From: Cichorium intybus
Taxonomy: Eukaryota > Streptophyta > Magnoliopsida > Asterales > Asteraceae
Reading direction: 5' to 3'
Length of the DNA stretch: 64,000 bases
NCBI GenBank assembly: GCA_023525715.1
Contig: CM042009.1
Coordinates: forward strand, 124,962,319-125,026,318
The notes below the pieces were generated by a model that saw only the letters and a program-made list of their open reading frames with translations, searched no databases and was not told the DNA's origin. The translations under genes and the position numbers were made by a program. Of this stretch, positions 12,960 to 23,511 are shown in pieces (positions within the stretch are counted from its first letter, which is position 1; each line of letters opens with the position of its first letter).

Positions 12960-14651
12960 ATGAGAAACACAAGAAGTAATCCCACGGGTGCAAATTCGGG
13001 GCGTAGACCAGCCCGATCACATGGTTCAGTCGGACGAAGAGCAAGGGAACTAGCAAGGGAACCAGTGGAGGAAAATCCACCCGATTTACGAGCTATTGTG
13101 GCTGATGTTGTTAGGGAACTTATGCCTACCCTAATGAACAACCTAAACCCGAGTGAAGTGGCTGCAAAAAGCATTCATGATAAGCAGCCGGAAGATGAAA
13201 GTCAAGGAGAAAGTCGCGCCCGTTCAGAAAAAGACAAACAGGGCGGGGAAGCTTCTACAAAGAAAGCCGGATGTACTTACAAAGCTTTCCTTGGTTGTAA
13301 ACCAAAAGAATTTTCAGGGACAGATAATCCAGTCCAGGCAATGGAGTGGATAATGCATATTGAGAAGGTGTTTCGGGTCAGCAAATGTGCTGATGAGGAC
13401 AAGGTAGAATTTGCCACAAACCAACTCACAAGCAGTGCATTACATTGGTCGCATATTTACTACAAGTCATTGGGTACCGATTCAACCCTATCGATACCTT
13501 GGGAACAATTCAAGACCAAGTTCAACGAGGAGTATTGTTCAGAGGTAGCCATAAAGAAGTTGGAGGACGAATTTCTGCACATGGAACAAGGTTCCCAATC
13601 TGTTCAAGAATACACTCTGAGCTTTTTGGAGAAAGCAAGATTTGTGGAACACCATGTCAATACTGAAAAGAGGAAGATTGACAAGTATGTTTGGGGGCTG
13701 ACGACCCGAATCAGAGAAATTGTGCAACCACTGAAACTGTCTACTTTCCGACAAGTGGTGGATAGGGCCACTGAGAGGGAGACAGAATTGAAACGACAAG
13801 AAGATGAAAAGAAAGTGATTGAAACTAAAAGAAAGGCGGAAGACCAAAGTTGGACGTCTCAGAAAAAGTCGCAACAAACGGGGTCTAAGGGTAAAGGCCA
13901 AAAGGATGAAGCCAAGTGGTGTGAAAAGTGCAGAAAAAGACATTCAGGAAGCTGTCGAATTGATACGGTATCGGTTAGTTGCCGAAATTATGGGAAAACG
14001 GGTCATACTACACGGGACTGTCGGGCGGAGCGTAGGTGTTTCCAATGCGAAGCTACGGATCATATTCGCCCAAATTGTCCCCAGTTGAAATCTGGAGCAT
14101 ACAGTTATAGATCCAAAGACGACCAAGGAGGAAAGAAAGAAGAGGCGAAGAACCGAGGAAGACCAATGGCCTCGCGAGCTTTCCAGATGACTGTGGAAGA
14201 AGCTTGTGAAAAGACAGATGTGGTTACATGTATCTTCACTCTAAATTCCATACCTGTATATGTTATATTTGATCCAGGGGCTACACACTGTTTTGTATCA
14301 GAGTCCCTAATGCCTCGCTTGAATGTACCTTTAAAACCTATGGATGAAAGCTTGGAAGTGGCTGTAGCAGACGGCAGATATGTTTGGGTTTCTGAACACC
14401 TGGAAGATTGTCAGCTTAAAATCTACGAGACCACTTTCCCTATAGATTTGAAGCCAATGACTACCAATGAATTTGGTGTAATTGTGGTTATGGATTGGTT
14501 GGCAACGAATTATGCCAACATGGATTGTAGAAATAAAAGCATCACAGTATTATCACCGGATGGGGAATGGATAAAGATTCAGGGTGAACGACCTCGGTTG
14601 AGAATGCTGGTTATCTCCTTTGCTCAAGCCCGAAGCTGTATTAGTAAATGA
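12960..14651 (+). CDS. chromovirus A gag and aspartic protease (first internal region)
   Basis: A 563-codon frame from the ATG about 150 bp after the LTR. The N-terminus is basic (MRNTRSNPTGANSG). It is followed by the retrotransposon gag domain (LGCKPKEFSGTDNPVQAMEW near residue 112 onward, then the EFATNQL and EQFKTKFNEEYCSEVA blocks). A CCHC knuckle follows with its first finger damaged: the pattern is CRNYGKTGHTTRDC, with the second Cys changed to Tyr, whereas the copy at 22561 keeps CQNCGKTGH. The next finger is CFQCEATDH. The protease active site reads FDPGATHCFVSES. The protein would assemble virus-like particles and cleave the polyprotein. The frame is closed by TGA at 14649-14651, where related copies have GGA, so protease and RT are disconnected. 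Compared with the other copies a short N-terminal segment (about 16-18 bp near 13005) is missing. Confidence 0.85.
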   Translation: MRNTRSNPTGANSGRRPARSHGSVGRRARELAREPVEENPPDLRAIVADVVRELMPTLMNNLNPSEVAAKSIHDKQPEDESQGESRARSEKDKQGGEASTKKAGCTYKAFLGCKPKEFSGTDNPVQAMEWIMHIEKVFRVSKCADEDKVEFATNQLTSSALHWSHIYYKSLGTDSTLSIPWEQFKTKFNEEYCSEVAIKKLEDEFLHMEQGSQSVQEYTLSFLEKARFVEHHVNTEKRKIDKYVWGLTTRIREIVQPLKLSTFRQVVDRATERETELKRQEDEKKVIETKRKAEDQSWTSQKKSQQTGSKGKGQKDEAKWCEKCRKRHSGSCRIDTVSVSCRNYGKTGHTTRDCRAERRCFQCEATDHIRPNCPQLKSGAYSYRSKDDQGGKKEEAKNRGRPMASRAFQMTVEEACEKTDVVTCIFTLNSIPVYVIFDPGATHCFVSESLMPRLNVPLKPMDESLEVAVADGRYVWVSEHLEDCQLKIYETTFPIDLKPMTTNEFGVIVVMDWLATNYANMDCRNKSITVLSPDGEWIKIQGERPRLRMLVISFAQARSCISK

Positions 14652-14654
14652 GGG

Positions 14655-16205
14655 ATGTTTTGTTTGGCCTATGTAGCAGTGGCTAAACCAATTAAAGTGG
14701 GGGTAGCGAATGTAAACGAGGTAAACGAATTCCCAGATGTGTTTCCAGATGAACTTCCAGGGTTGCCACCAGATCGACAGGTAGAGTTCACGATTGAACT
14801 GATTCTGGGAGCTGCTCCTGTTGCTCGAGCTCCATATCGTTTAGCACCTTCAGAAATGGTGGAACTGCAAAAGCAACTGGAAGAACTTTTAGATAGGGGC
14901 TTCATCAGACCGAGTACATCGCCTTGGGGAGCCCCTATTCTGTTTGTTAAGAAGAAAGATGGGTCGATGCGCATGTGTATTGACTATCGAGAATTGAACA
15001 AGATCACGGTGAAGAACAAATATCCGCTACCCAGAATAGATGACCTGTTTGATCAGCTACAGGGAGCATCTTATTTATCCAATATTGACCTAAGGTCGGG
15101 TTACCATCAATTGAAGATAAGAGAATCTGACATCCCGAAGACAGCCTTTCGTACATGATATGGTCATTATGAGTTTTTGGTGATGCCTTTTAGATTAACC
15201 AATGCTCCGGCCGTATTCATGGATCTCATGAACCGGGTGTGTCGTCCGTTCCTTGATACCTCGGTGATAGTATTTATAGATGATATCTTGGTGTATTCGC
15301 GAAGTCAAGCCGAACATGAAGTGCACTTACGACAGATGCTAGAGTTGCTTCGCCAAGAAAAGCTGTATGCAAAATTCTCCAAGTGTGAATTTTGGCTAAG
15401 AGAAGTTCAATTTCTTGGCCATGTAATCAATGCTGAAGGGGTGAAAGTTGATCCAGCTAAGATTGAAGCCGTGATAAAGTGGGAACCGCCTCGAAGTCCA
15501 ACTGAAGTACGAAGTTTCCTTGGTTTGGCAGGTTATTACAGAAGATTTGTCGAGAATTTTTCCTCGATAGCTGCCCCGTTGACCAAGTTGACCAAGAAAG
15601 GTGAAAATTTTGAATGGGCGGGAAAACAGCAAGGAGCTTTCCAAAGGTTGAAACAAGCCTTGTGTGAAGCACCGGTATTAGCACTACCGCAAAGCGGAGA
15701 AGAATATGTGATCTACAGCGATGCTTCGAGAGTCGGCCTTGGATGTGTGTTAATGCAGAAAGGTCGGGTAATAGCTTATGCGTCCCGCCAATTAAAAGAA
15801 GCCGAGAAGAAATATCCAGTTCATGATCTGGAATTAGCTGCGGTTATTCTAGCATTGAAGCTGTGGAGACACTACTTATATGGTGTGAAATTTGTTGTCT
15901 ACACGGACCACAAAAGTTTGAAGTATCTATTCGATCAAAAAGAACTTAACATGAGACAGCAAAGGTGGATGGATCTACTTAAAGACTTTGAATGCGAAAT
16001 CTTGTACCACCCTGGCAAGGCGAATGTGGTGGCAGATGCTCTAAGCAGAAAAGAAGCTCATTTGAAAGTTACATCCGCATGTTTGGGTATAGCAAGCCGG
16101 TTACCAGAATTGATCCGTTTGGCACAGGAAGAAGCGTGCAAACCTGAACATGCAAAAAGCGAGCGAATGGTTGGGTATTTGAAGTATTTGGATGAAAATG
16201 CATAG
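14655..16205 (+). pseudogene. chromovirus A reverse transcriptase and RNase H (disrupted)
   Basis: Same frame as gag-protease after the TGA. RT motifs: LPPDRQVEFTIEL, FIRPSTSPWGAPILFVKKKDG, CIDYRELNK, then a TGA at about 15156-15158 (the related element B has AGA). The frame goes on with the catalytic FIDDILVYS, FLGHVIN and FLGLAGYYRRF, then RNase H (YSDASRVGLGCVL, YASRQLKEAEKKYPVHDLELAA, YTDHKSLKYLF, HPGKANVVADALSRK). A TAG at 16203-16205 replaces a CAG found in element B. The catalytic residues are preserved, but at least two nonsense changes make it non-functional as a polyprotein. Confidence 0.88.
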
Positions 16206-17527
16206 AAATTGAAAACCTTTAGAGGTCGCGTGTGGGTCCCAAAACAAGGAGAAGCGCGGAATTTGCTTCTAGAAGATGCACACTGTAGTCGATATGCAGT
16301 TCATCCGGGTAGTACCCGATGTATCGGACGTTAAAACCGTTGTATTGGTGGCCCGGAATGAAAAGAGATATTAGAAGATATGTAGAAAAGTGTTTGACAT
16401 GCCTGTAAGTGAAGTCAAACCATCAGAAACCATATGGAGAAATCCAACCATTGTCGATCCCAGAAAAGAAATGGGACAATATCACTATGGATTTTGTAAC
16501 AAAGTTGCCGCGGACACCGCGATGTCATGATTCGGTGTGGGTGATTGTTGATCGATTGACAAAATCAGCACAATTCATACCGATTAGCGAGAAGTACAGG
16601 GTGGATCAACTGGCAAAAATCTACATAGATGAGGTGCTATGTCGACATGGATTACCAGTATCGATCGTGTCAGATCGGGACAGCTGATTTACTTCCCGGT
16701 TTTGGCAAAGTCTACAAGAGCAGTTGGGTACAAAAGTACTTATGAGTACTGCATACCACCCGCAGACCGATGGCCAAAGTGAAAGAACTATTCAGACTTT
16801 GGAAGACATGCTAAGAACCTGTATGATTGACTTTGGTGGAAGATGGGAAGATCATTTACCTCTAGTAGAATTCGCATACAATAACAGCTATCATTCCAGC
16901 ATTCAAATGGTCCCGTATGAAGCATTGTATGGAGCACCGTGTCGTACTCCGACTTGCTGGACTGAAGTTGGGGAAAAGCCGTTGGCTGGACCCGAGATTG
17001 TAGCACAGACTGAAGAAAAGATCAAACAGATTCGAGAAAATTTGAAGGTAGCTTAGAACCGACAGAAGCAGTACGCAGATAAACGGGCAAAACCGTTAGA
17101 ATTCCAAGTGGGGGACATGGTAATGCTCAAGGTATCCCCCTGGAAAGGTTTAATTCGTTTTGGGAAGAAAGGAAAGTTGAGTCCTCACTTCATTGGACCT
17201 TTCCGTGTATCCCAAAGAGTTGGAGCCGTGGCGTATAGATTGGAGTTACCTGATGAACTTCATGGTATACATGAAGTATTTCATGTGCCCCATTTGAGAA
17301 AAACTTTGTTTGATAAGTCTCAACATTTACCTCTTGCTGAAATTGAGGTAGATGAAAAGTTGAGATATCCAGAACAACCCGAGAGGGTGTTAGACCGCAA
17401 GGTAAGACAACTGCGAAACAAGAAGATCAGCATGGTGAAAGTGCTTTGGCGACATCACAGAGGTTCTGATATGACGTGGGAGATCGAAAGCGAAATGAGG
17501 AAAAAATACCCTCAACTCTTTGCATGA
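16206..17527 (+). pseudogene. chromovirus A integrase with C-terminal chromodomain-like region (disrupted)
   Basis: Homologous to the integrase of element B but carrying several lesions: a 1-bp loss near 16316 in the HHCC zinc finger, TAA at about 16408 (CAA in B), TGA near 16685 next to the second catalytic Asp (SDRDS) and TAG at about 17056 (CAG in B). The DDE core is still readable (MDFVTKLPRTPR, VSDRD, HPQTDGQSERT). The final part (VLWRHHRGSDMTWEIESEM) resembles the chromodomain-like tail of chromoviruses, thought to target chromatin. The last stop is followed by the PPT-proximal gatttcggggacgaaatc. Confidence 0.87.
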
Positions 17528-17548
17528 TTTCGGGGACGAAATCTTTTG

Positions 17549-17560
17549 AAGGAGGGGAGA
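17549..17560 (+). promoter_or_regulatory. polypurine tract of chromovirus A (first copy)
   Basis: aaggaggggaga immediately before LTR 2; primer for plus-strand DNA synthesis. Confidence 0.8.
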
Positions 17561-17563
17561 ATT

Positions 17564-19574
17564 TGTAATGCCAAGACACTCCTTATATGTAAATATAATA
17601 AAAAGGGTAAATGGGTCATTTTACCTTATAAGGGTAATTTGGTCTTTTTGACAGAAAAGGATTTGGTTTGTAATAATATTTTGAGTTTTGGACTTAAAAT
17701 GTTATAAAAAACTGGTTTTTGTAATAAAAATGTGTTAGTTGTGGCAAAAGTTCAAGAAATAGAATTCCAAGGACTAAAATGCAATTTCTGGAAATATAAA
17801 GCTAGAACATTCTCCCACATGTGCAGAAAAGTTTAGAAGCTACGGGAGAGAGTTCTTGAGCGATTGTTGCAAGTCTTAGAGATTTCTTGAAGGTTTGAAG
17901 CTTGTAATTCGATTATTGGCTTTGGATTGAAGGTTTGGAAGTGTTGAAGGTTAGTATTTCAGATTCTAACCTAGATTGTTCTTGATGATTTTTTATGGAA
18001 ACTGAAATTTGTAATTTCAGTTACGAATTATGTGGTTTAAGTGGCTAAATACTTCCAATAAGTCATTAGTTAAGAATATAACTCAAGAACATGGAAGTAG
18101 ATTGCTATTCTTGAGAATTTGCAATTTTGATCAAGAACCCTAGATTATGAGTTCTTGTGATAAACTTGATTCTAATGGTTTATAATGAGTTGTAGATGCT
18201 ATATTGACTGAAAGAAATCAGTAGAAGCAAGTAAAATTCAACAATTTCGGTTTTTTGGACTAAAATCGTGAAAACGAGAAATCTTGGAAATGGATTTGAA
18301 TTTGACAATTCTATGGTTTAAAACTTGAAGTAAATGAATGGTTTTGGTTCTGGAATAAGTTCCTAGTGATTAAGTCAAGAATTAAGGACTTAACAAGAGA
18401 AAATGGGATTTTATAGCATTAAATCGGAGTTTTCTGGATCTGCCAGCAGCAGGCGCGATGCGCCCTCACCCTGGGCGCGACGCGTCGTCGCGGCAGAAAT
18501 GAAGTTTTCCTATGTTAAAATTTGGTGCAATTTCCAAGTTTGATTTTGATGCTAGGCTTATCCGATTGACCTGAAATTTTGAACATAGGTCTAATATGTT
18601 GTGAAACTTCATGGAAAATTATCGGAATACGAATACGGTCTCCCGAAAGTACTGTAGTAGAATACGCGTATTTCGGAAAGTGTATTAAAATTTTATAACT
18701 ATGGTTATTGATTGGAAATCCTTGGAATTGGTCTTATATTAGAATTTTGAGCACTAGAATCAACTGAAATGGTAAATTAACCTATAACCATTGTGAAATG
18801 AATGAAATTATAGGTACGAGACAAAATCTCGCGGAATCCATTTCAAGACAAGAAATAACTAAAGCTAGTGGTAGCAAGCATTCAGGTGAGTAATCTCACT
18901 TATATCTGATGTGATAAGTAATGGATGAGCAGTTGTAGATGGAAATAGTCTTGGGGACAAATTTGACAGAATTTATGATGAAATGAAAGACAATACCAGA
19001 TAAGCCGTGAGTCTGTGATAGACAAGAACGGAGCTGTGAGTCATTACCTGAAATAACAATACGACAATATCAGATAAGCCGTGAGTCTGTAGTAGACAAG
19101 AACGGAGCTGTGAGTCAATCTTTAAAAAGACAATACCGGATAATCTGTGAGTCGTTGAGATGGCAAGAACGGAGCCGTGAGTCTAGGCAAAAGCGGGACA
19201 ATCCGTGAGCCATATATGATCATGTGTTAGGAGATAACGCATATTTGATTTGTATAGAGAATTTTATTCTTATACATGTTATATTAGATTTGATTACTCA
19301 TTGGGCTTTTAGCTCACAGTTTTATTTGATATGTCCCTGCAGGTGAGCGTGATCCCACCAAGGGGAAAGATAAAGTCCGTGACTAAGGACTTAAGAATTG
19401 TGAAGTAACGACCCGGCTTGAAGGATGTATGATATCTTTATGTATTGTAAATCCTTGATACACTTATACCTGTTGTGTTAACAAATACCTTTTGGATATG
19501 TTTTTATTGTAAAATATTTGCTTTGAAAAACAAAAATTTTTATGGGGTGTTTTGTTAATAAGTCGGATGTTACA
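17564..19574 (+). repeat. chromovirus A LTR 2
   Basis: 2011 bp, closely similar to LTR 1 with scattered substitutions (TGTAATGCC instead of TGTAACGCC at the start). TATA box at 17795-17801. It is followed not by a TSD but by another PBS, showing that a second internal region is attached. Confidence 0.92.
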
Positions 19575-19577
19575 AGT

Positions 19578-19590
19578 TGGTATCAGAGCC
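19578..19590 (+). promoter_or_regulatory. second primer-binding site of the A array
   Basis: tggtatcagagcc after LTR 2, the same spacing as after LTR 1. Confidence 0.88.
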
Positions 19591-19855
19591 GTGGTTTAAG
19601 CGAACTAGGTGTCTTAGATTAGATTCCTGGACTTAAACCTTGAGAGAAAATGGACAGATGGACTGTTAGACATGTATAAGTTCGCTATTATATATGTAAT
19701 CTAACCGTTTGCTGAATTTTGAAGTATGAGAAACACAAGAAGTAATCCCACGAGTGCAAATTCGGGGCGTGAACCATCACGGAGTGGACCAGCCAGTGTT
19801 GCAAAAGTCGCTAGGCGCTCCCAAGTCGGTGGACCAGCGAGTAGCGAGTAATCGG

Positions 19856-20347
19856 CTAGGCGGTGAGTACTCGGACGAGTACTCGGATAACGTAAATTAT
19901 AAAGCTATTAATGTTTGCAAAACGATCCATTGGACCAAAAGAACGTGGAACCTTTGTAGAACCAAATGTCTCTTTCATTGAATCATCTTCAATGTCAATG
20001 GTTTCATGTTCATCACTTCTAATATTCACCCCTGCTCTTAAAGATTCATTATCATATTCTTTCCCTTTCTTTTTTATATGGAAATCTTTAAGAGCATCTC
20101 TACATTTTATTTGGTCTTCTTTTGTAGATTTAGGACATGAAACTACATTTCCCTTTATATTTGCAACGTGTTGTTTTAGTCGATTGATTCCTCCGGACAT
20201 CTCTTTCATGCACAAAATATATCTCACCCTATCTTTGCTGTTAGGATTTGTCATGACTCCATATTCCCATCCAACATCTTTTGAGTTCCGTTTAAGGTTT
20301 TCTTGACTTGCGGTTGATTCCATAGACGGGTGTGTGTTGGAAGCCAT
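19856..20347 (-). pseudogene. hAT transposase N-terminal fragment (BED-type zinc finger)
   Basis: A 163-codon ORF inside the hAT element, starting near 20347. The region VGWEYGVMTNPNSKDRV, then the SGGINRLKQH block and SCPKS, matches the BED-type finger of plant hAT transposases, which binds the element's subterminal repeats. The expected first zinc ligand Cys is Tyr (residue 43), while C46, H60 and C71 remain, so the finger is probably impaired. The tail is acidic (ETIDIEDDS), and the last part runs into the subterminal repeat. The rest of a full transposase (normally more than 600 residues) is deleted. Confidence 0.75.
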
Positions 20348-20639
20348 TGATTAACAAGCTAATTAAAAATTAAAACAAACATAGGAGTAGTAAGTGTTAG
20401 CAACAAGTTAGAGGTTAGAATTAGAACTATACACAATAACCAACATGAACCAATTAACCAAATTACCAAACTGTATGAACCAATTACAACCAATTAACCA
20501 AATTAACAAACTGTATGAACCAATTACATATTTACAGTAAAACTATACACAATAACAAAACAAGAACCAATTACAGATTTACTGTGAAATCTAATATTAG
20601 AGATTTAGAGGAACCAATTAACCAAACTGTATAAAAACC

Positions 20640-21140
20640 TTAATTGATTACAGTCTTACACAAGAAAAATCGATTACAGAAAAGTGTTACTGAACCGATT
20701 ACAGAAACTGAGAAAAGTGTAAACAAGAATCGATTACAGAAAAGTGATACTGAAATCGATTACAGAAATGTCAAACTGAAATACATTACAGAAAAAGTCA
20801 AATTGAAATACATTACAGTCTGATGAAATCGCAATCCATTTAAGAAATCGAAATCCATTACTGAAGTCCATAACAGTCTTACAATCGATTATACTGAAAC
20901 TGAAATCCATATACAAAATCGATTATAACAGTTTTACATATACGAAATCGATTATAACAGTCAAATCCATATACGAAATCGAAATCTAAAGTCTATTATA
21001 CTGAAATCGAAATCTATTATACTGAAATCGAAATCCATATACGAAATCTATATCGGAAATTGATTCTTGAAACAAACCGGAAATCGATTATACTGAACAA
21101 CTGAACATAAACCGGAAATCGATTCTTGAAACGTGAAATC
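20640..21140. repeat. degenerate short-repeat array inside the hAT element
   Basis: About twenty loosely spaced copies of words such as aatcgattacag, aaatcgattata and ctgaaatc, with the palindrome atcgat recurring. No ORF. It occupies the place of the missing transposase body or 5' region. Confidence 0.6.
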
Positions 21141-22676
21141 TGCTTGAAATCGTCGTTGAGATGAAGCCCACTCGAGAAACAGAGACGAGAGAAAGAGACA
21201 AAGAGGAACTCATACCTGTAAATGTCATACCACTTCGTCGGTTTGGAGAAAGGATCGCCGGAGAGAGGACGCCGGCGATAGTCGTTTTCGCAAGTCGAGA
21301 GAGAGACCAGAGGCGGGAGTGTTTTGGTGAAATGTTGAAAATGAAAGTTGAAACCTTTTTACACGACTTTTAGAAGACTTTTCATAATAAGGGTTTCATT
21401 TTTTAATTTTTTTTTCAAAGTCAACAAACCCGAGTACAAGGTTTGACCGAGGAATTCCGAGTAATCGCGAGGAATCCCGAGTACTCACTGGTCCGAGTAT
21501 TTCAACCAATTCATGAAAAATCGCCAAGGTGCCTTGCCGAGTCCGAGTACTCGGCCGAGTACACGGCCGGGTAGACCGAGTTTTGCAACACTGGGACCAG
21601 CCCGATCACATGGTTCAGTCGGACGAAGAGCAAGGGAACTAGCAAGGGAACCAGTGGAGGAAAATCCACCGGATTTACGGGCTATTGTGGTTGATGTTGT
21701 TAGGGAACTTATGCCTACCCTAATGAACAACCCAAACCCGAGTGAAGTGGCTGCAAAAAGCATTCATGATAAGCAGCCGGAAGATGAAAGTCAAGGAGAA
21801 AGTCGCGCCCGTTCAGAAAAAGACAAACAGGGCGGGGAAGCTTCTACAAAGAAAGCCGGATGTACTTACAAAGCTTTCCTTGGTTGTAAACCAAAAGAAT
21901 TTTTAGGGACAGATAATCCAGTCCATGCAATGGATTGGATAATGCATATTGAGAAGGTGTTTCGGGTAAGCAAATGTGCTGATGAGGACAAGGTAGAATT
22001 TGCCACAAACCAACTCACAAGCAGTGCATTACATTGGTGGCAGATTTACTACAAGTCATTGGGTACCGATTCAACCCTATCGATACCTTGGGAACAATTC
22101 AAGACCAAGTTCAACGAGGAGTATTGTTCAGAGGTAGCCATAAAGAAGTTGGAGGACGAATTTCTGCACATGGAACAAGGTTCCCAATCTGTTCAAGAAT
22201 ACACTCTGAGCTTTTTGGAGAAAGCAAGATTTGCGGAACACCATGTCAATACTGAAAAGAGGAAGATTGACAAGTATGTCTGGGGGCTGACGACCCGAAT
22301 CAGAGAAATTGTGCAACCACTGAAACTGTCTACTTTCCGACAAGTGGTGGATAGGGCCACTGAAAGGGAGACAGAATTGAAACGACAAGAAGATGAAAAG
22401 AAAGTGATTGAAACTAAAAGAAAGGCAGAAGACCAAAGTTGGACGTCTCAGAAAAAGTCGCAACAAACGGGGTCTAAGGGTAAAAGCCAAAAGGATGAAA
22501 CCAAGTGGTGTGAAAAGTGCAGAAAAAGACATTCAGGAAGCTGTCGAATTGATACGGTATCGGTTAGTTGCCAAAATTGTGGGAAAACGGGTCATACTAC
22601 ACGGGACTGTCGGGCGGAGCGTAGGTGTTTCCAATGCGGAGCTATGGATCATATTCTCCCAAATTGTCCCAGTTGA

Positions 22677-23511
22677 AATCTGGAGCATACAGTGATAGAT
22701 CCAGAGACTACCAAGGAGGAAAGAAAGAAGAGGCGAAGAACCAGGGAAGACCAGTGGCCTCGCGAGCTTTCCAGATGACTGTGGAAGAAGCTCGTGAAAA
22801 GACAGATGTGGTTATAGGTATCTTCACTCTAAATTCCATACCTGTATATGTTATATTTGATCCAGGGGCTACACACTGTTTTGTTTCGGAGTCCCTAATG
22901 CCTCGCTTGAATGTACCTTTAAAACATATGGATGAAAGCTTGGAAGTGGCTGTAGCAGACGGCAGATATGTTTGGGTTTCTGAACACCTGGAAGGTTGTC
23001 AGCTTAAAATCTACGGGACCACTTTCCCTATAGATTTGAAGCCAATGACTACCAATGAATTTGGTGTAATTGTGGGTATGGATTGGTTGGCAACGAATTA
23101 TGCCAACATGGATTGTAGAAATAAAAGCATCAAAGTATTATCACCGGATGGGGAATGGATAAAGATTCAGGGTGAACGACCTCGGTTGAGAATGCCGGTT
23201 ATCTCCTTTGCTCAAGCCCGAAGCTGTATTAGTAAAGGAGGGATGTTTTGTTTGGCCTATGTAGCAGTGGCTAAACCAATTAATGTGGGGGTAGCGAATG
23301 TAAACGTGGTAAACGAATTCCCAGATGTGTTTCCAGATGAACTTCCAGGGTTGCCACCAGATCGACAGGTAGAGTTTACGATTGAACTGATTCCGGGAGC
23401 TGCTCCTGTTGCTCGAGCTCCATATTGTTTAGCACCTTCAGAAATGGTGGAACTGCGAAAGCAACTGGAAGAACTGTTAGATAGGGGCTTCATCAGACCG
23501 AGTACATCGCC
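22677..23511 (+). pseudogene. second chromovirus A protease and RT start, truncated
   Basis: After the 1-bp loss the coding continues in the other frame (readable ORF 22625-23530). It includes protease (FDPGATHCFVSES), the GMDWLATNYANMDC block and the start of RT (LPPDRQVEFTIELIPG, RGFIRPSTSP). At 23511 homology to element A stops in mid-RT and unrelated sequence (aattagtttatcag) follows, marking a deletion or recombination junction. RT core, RNase H, integrase and the 3' LTR of this copy are gone. Confidence 0.85.

Larger units (their letters stand above)
19794..21593. mobile_element. non-autonomous hAT transposon with 8-bp TSD
   Basis: 1800 bp with terminal inverted repeats (CAGTGTTGCAAAAG at the left; the right end reads, inverted, CAGTGTTGCAAAAC). 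An exact 8-bp duplication ggaccagc lies at 19786-19793 and 21594-21601. CAGTG ends and an 8-bp TSD are diagnostic of hAT. The paralogous first internal region (13005-13015, agaccagcccg) is an empty site. Both subterminal regions carry repeated cgagtactcg-type palindromes, plausible transposase binding sites. It encodes only a BED-finger fragment on the minus strand and lacks the RNase H-like core and hATC dimerisation domain. Confidence 0.93.
19726..22676 (+). pseudogene. second chromovirus A gag gene, interrupted by a hAT element and a frameshift
   Basis: The ATG at 19726 starts the same basic N-terminus as at 12960, interrupted after about 22 codons by the hAT insertion at 19794. Gag resumes at 21594 in frame with the sequence of copy 1 (VGRRARELAREPVEENPPD, then LGCKPKEF and EFATNQL). 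The first CCHC knuckle is intact here (CQNCGKTGHTTRDC), and the second reads CFQCGAMDH. A single C is missing at about 22667-22670 (tgtcccag where copy 1 has tgtccccag), which ends the frame at NCPS and shifts downstream protease to another frame. Confidence 0.85.
10797..23511 (+). mobile_element. chromovirus A (Tekay/Del-like Gypsy): LTR-internal-LTR-internal, 3' truncated
   Basis: Order: LTR 10797-12808, internal 12809-17563, LTR 17564-19574, then a second PBS and internal region 19575-23511 that stops abruptly inside the RT coding sequence. The possible left TSD is taagt (10792-10796), but no third LTR or matching TSD remains at 23512, where Copia C sequence resumes. This fits unequal recombination between LTR copies that made a tandem array, followed by a deletion at the right end. 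An alternative is two independent insertions joined by deletion. The second internal region carries a hAT insertion (19794-21593). Confidence 0.85.
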
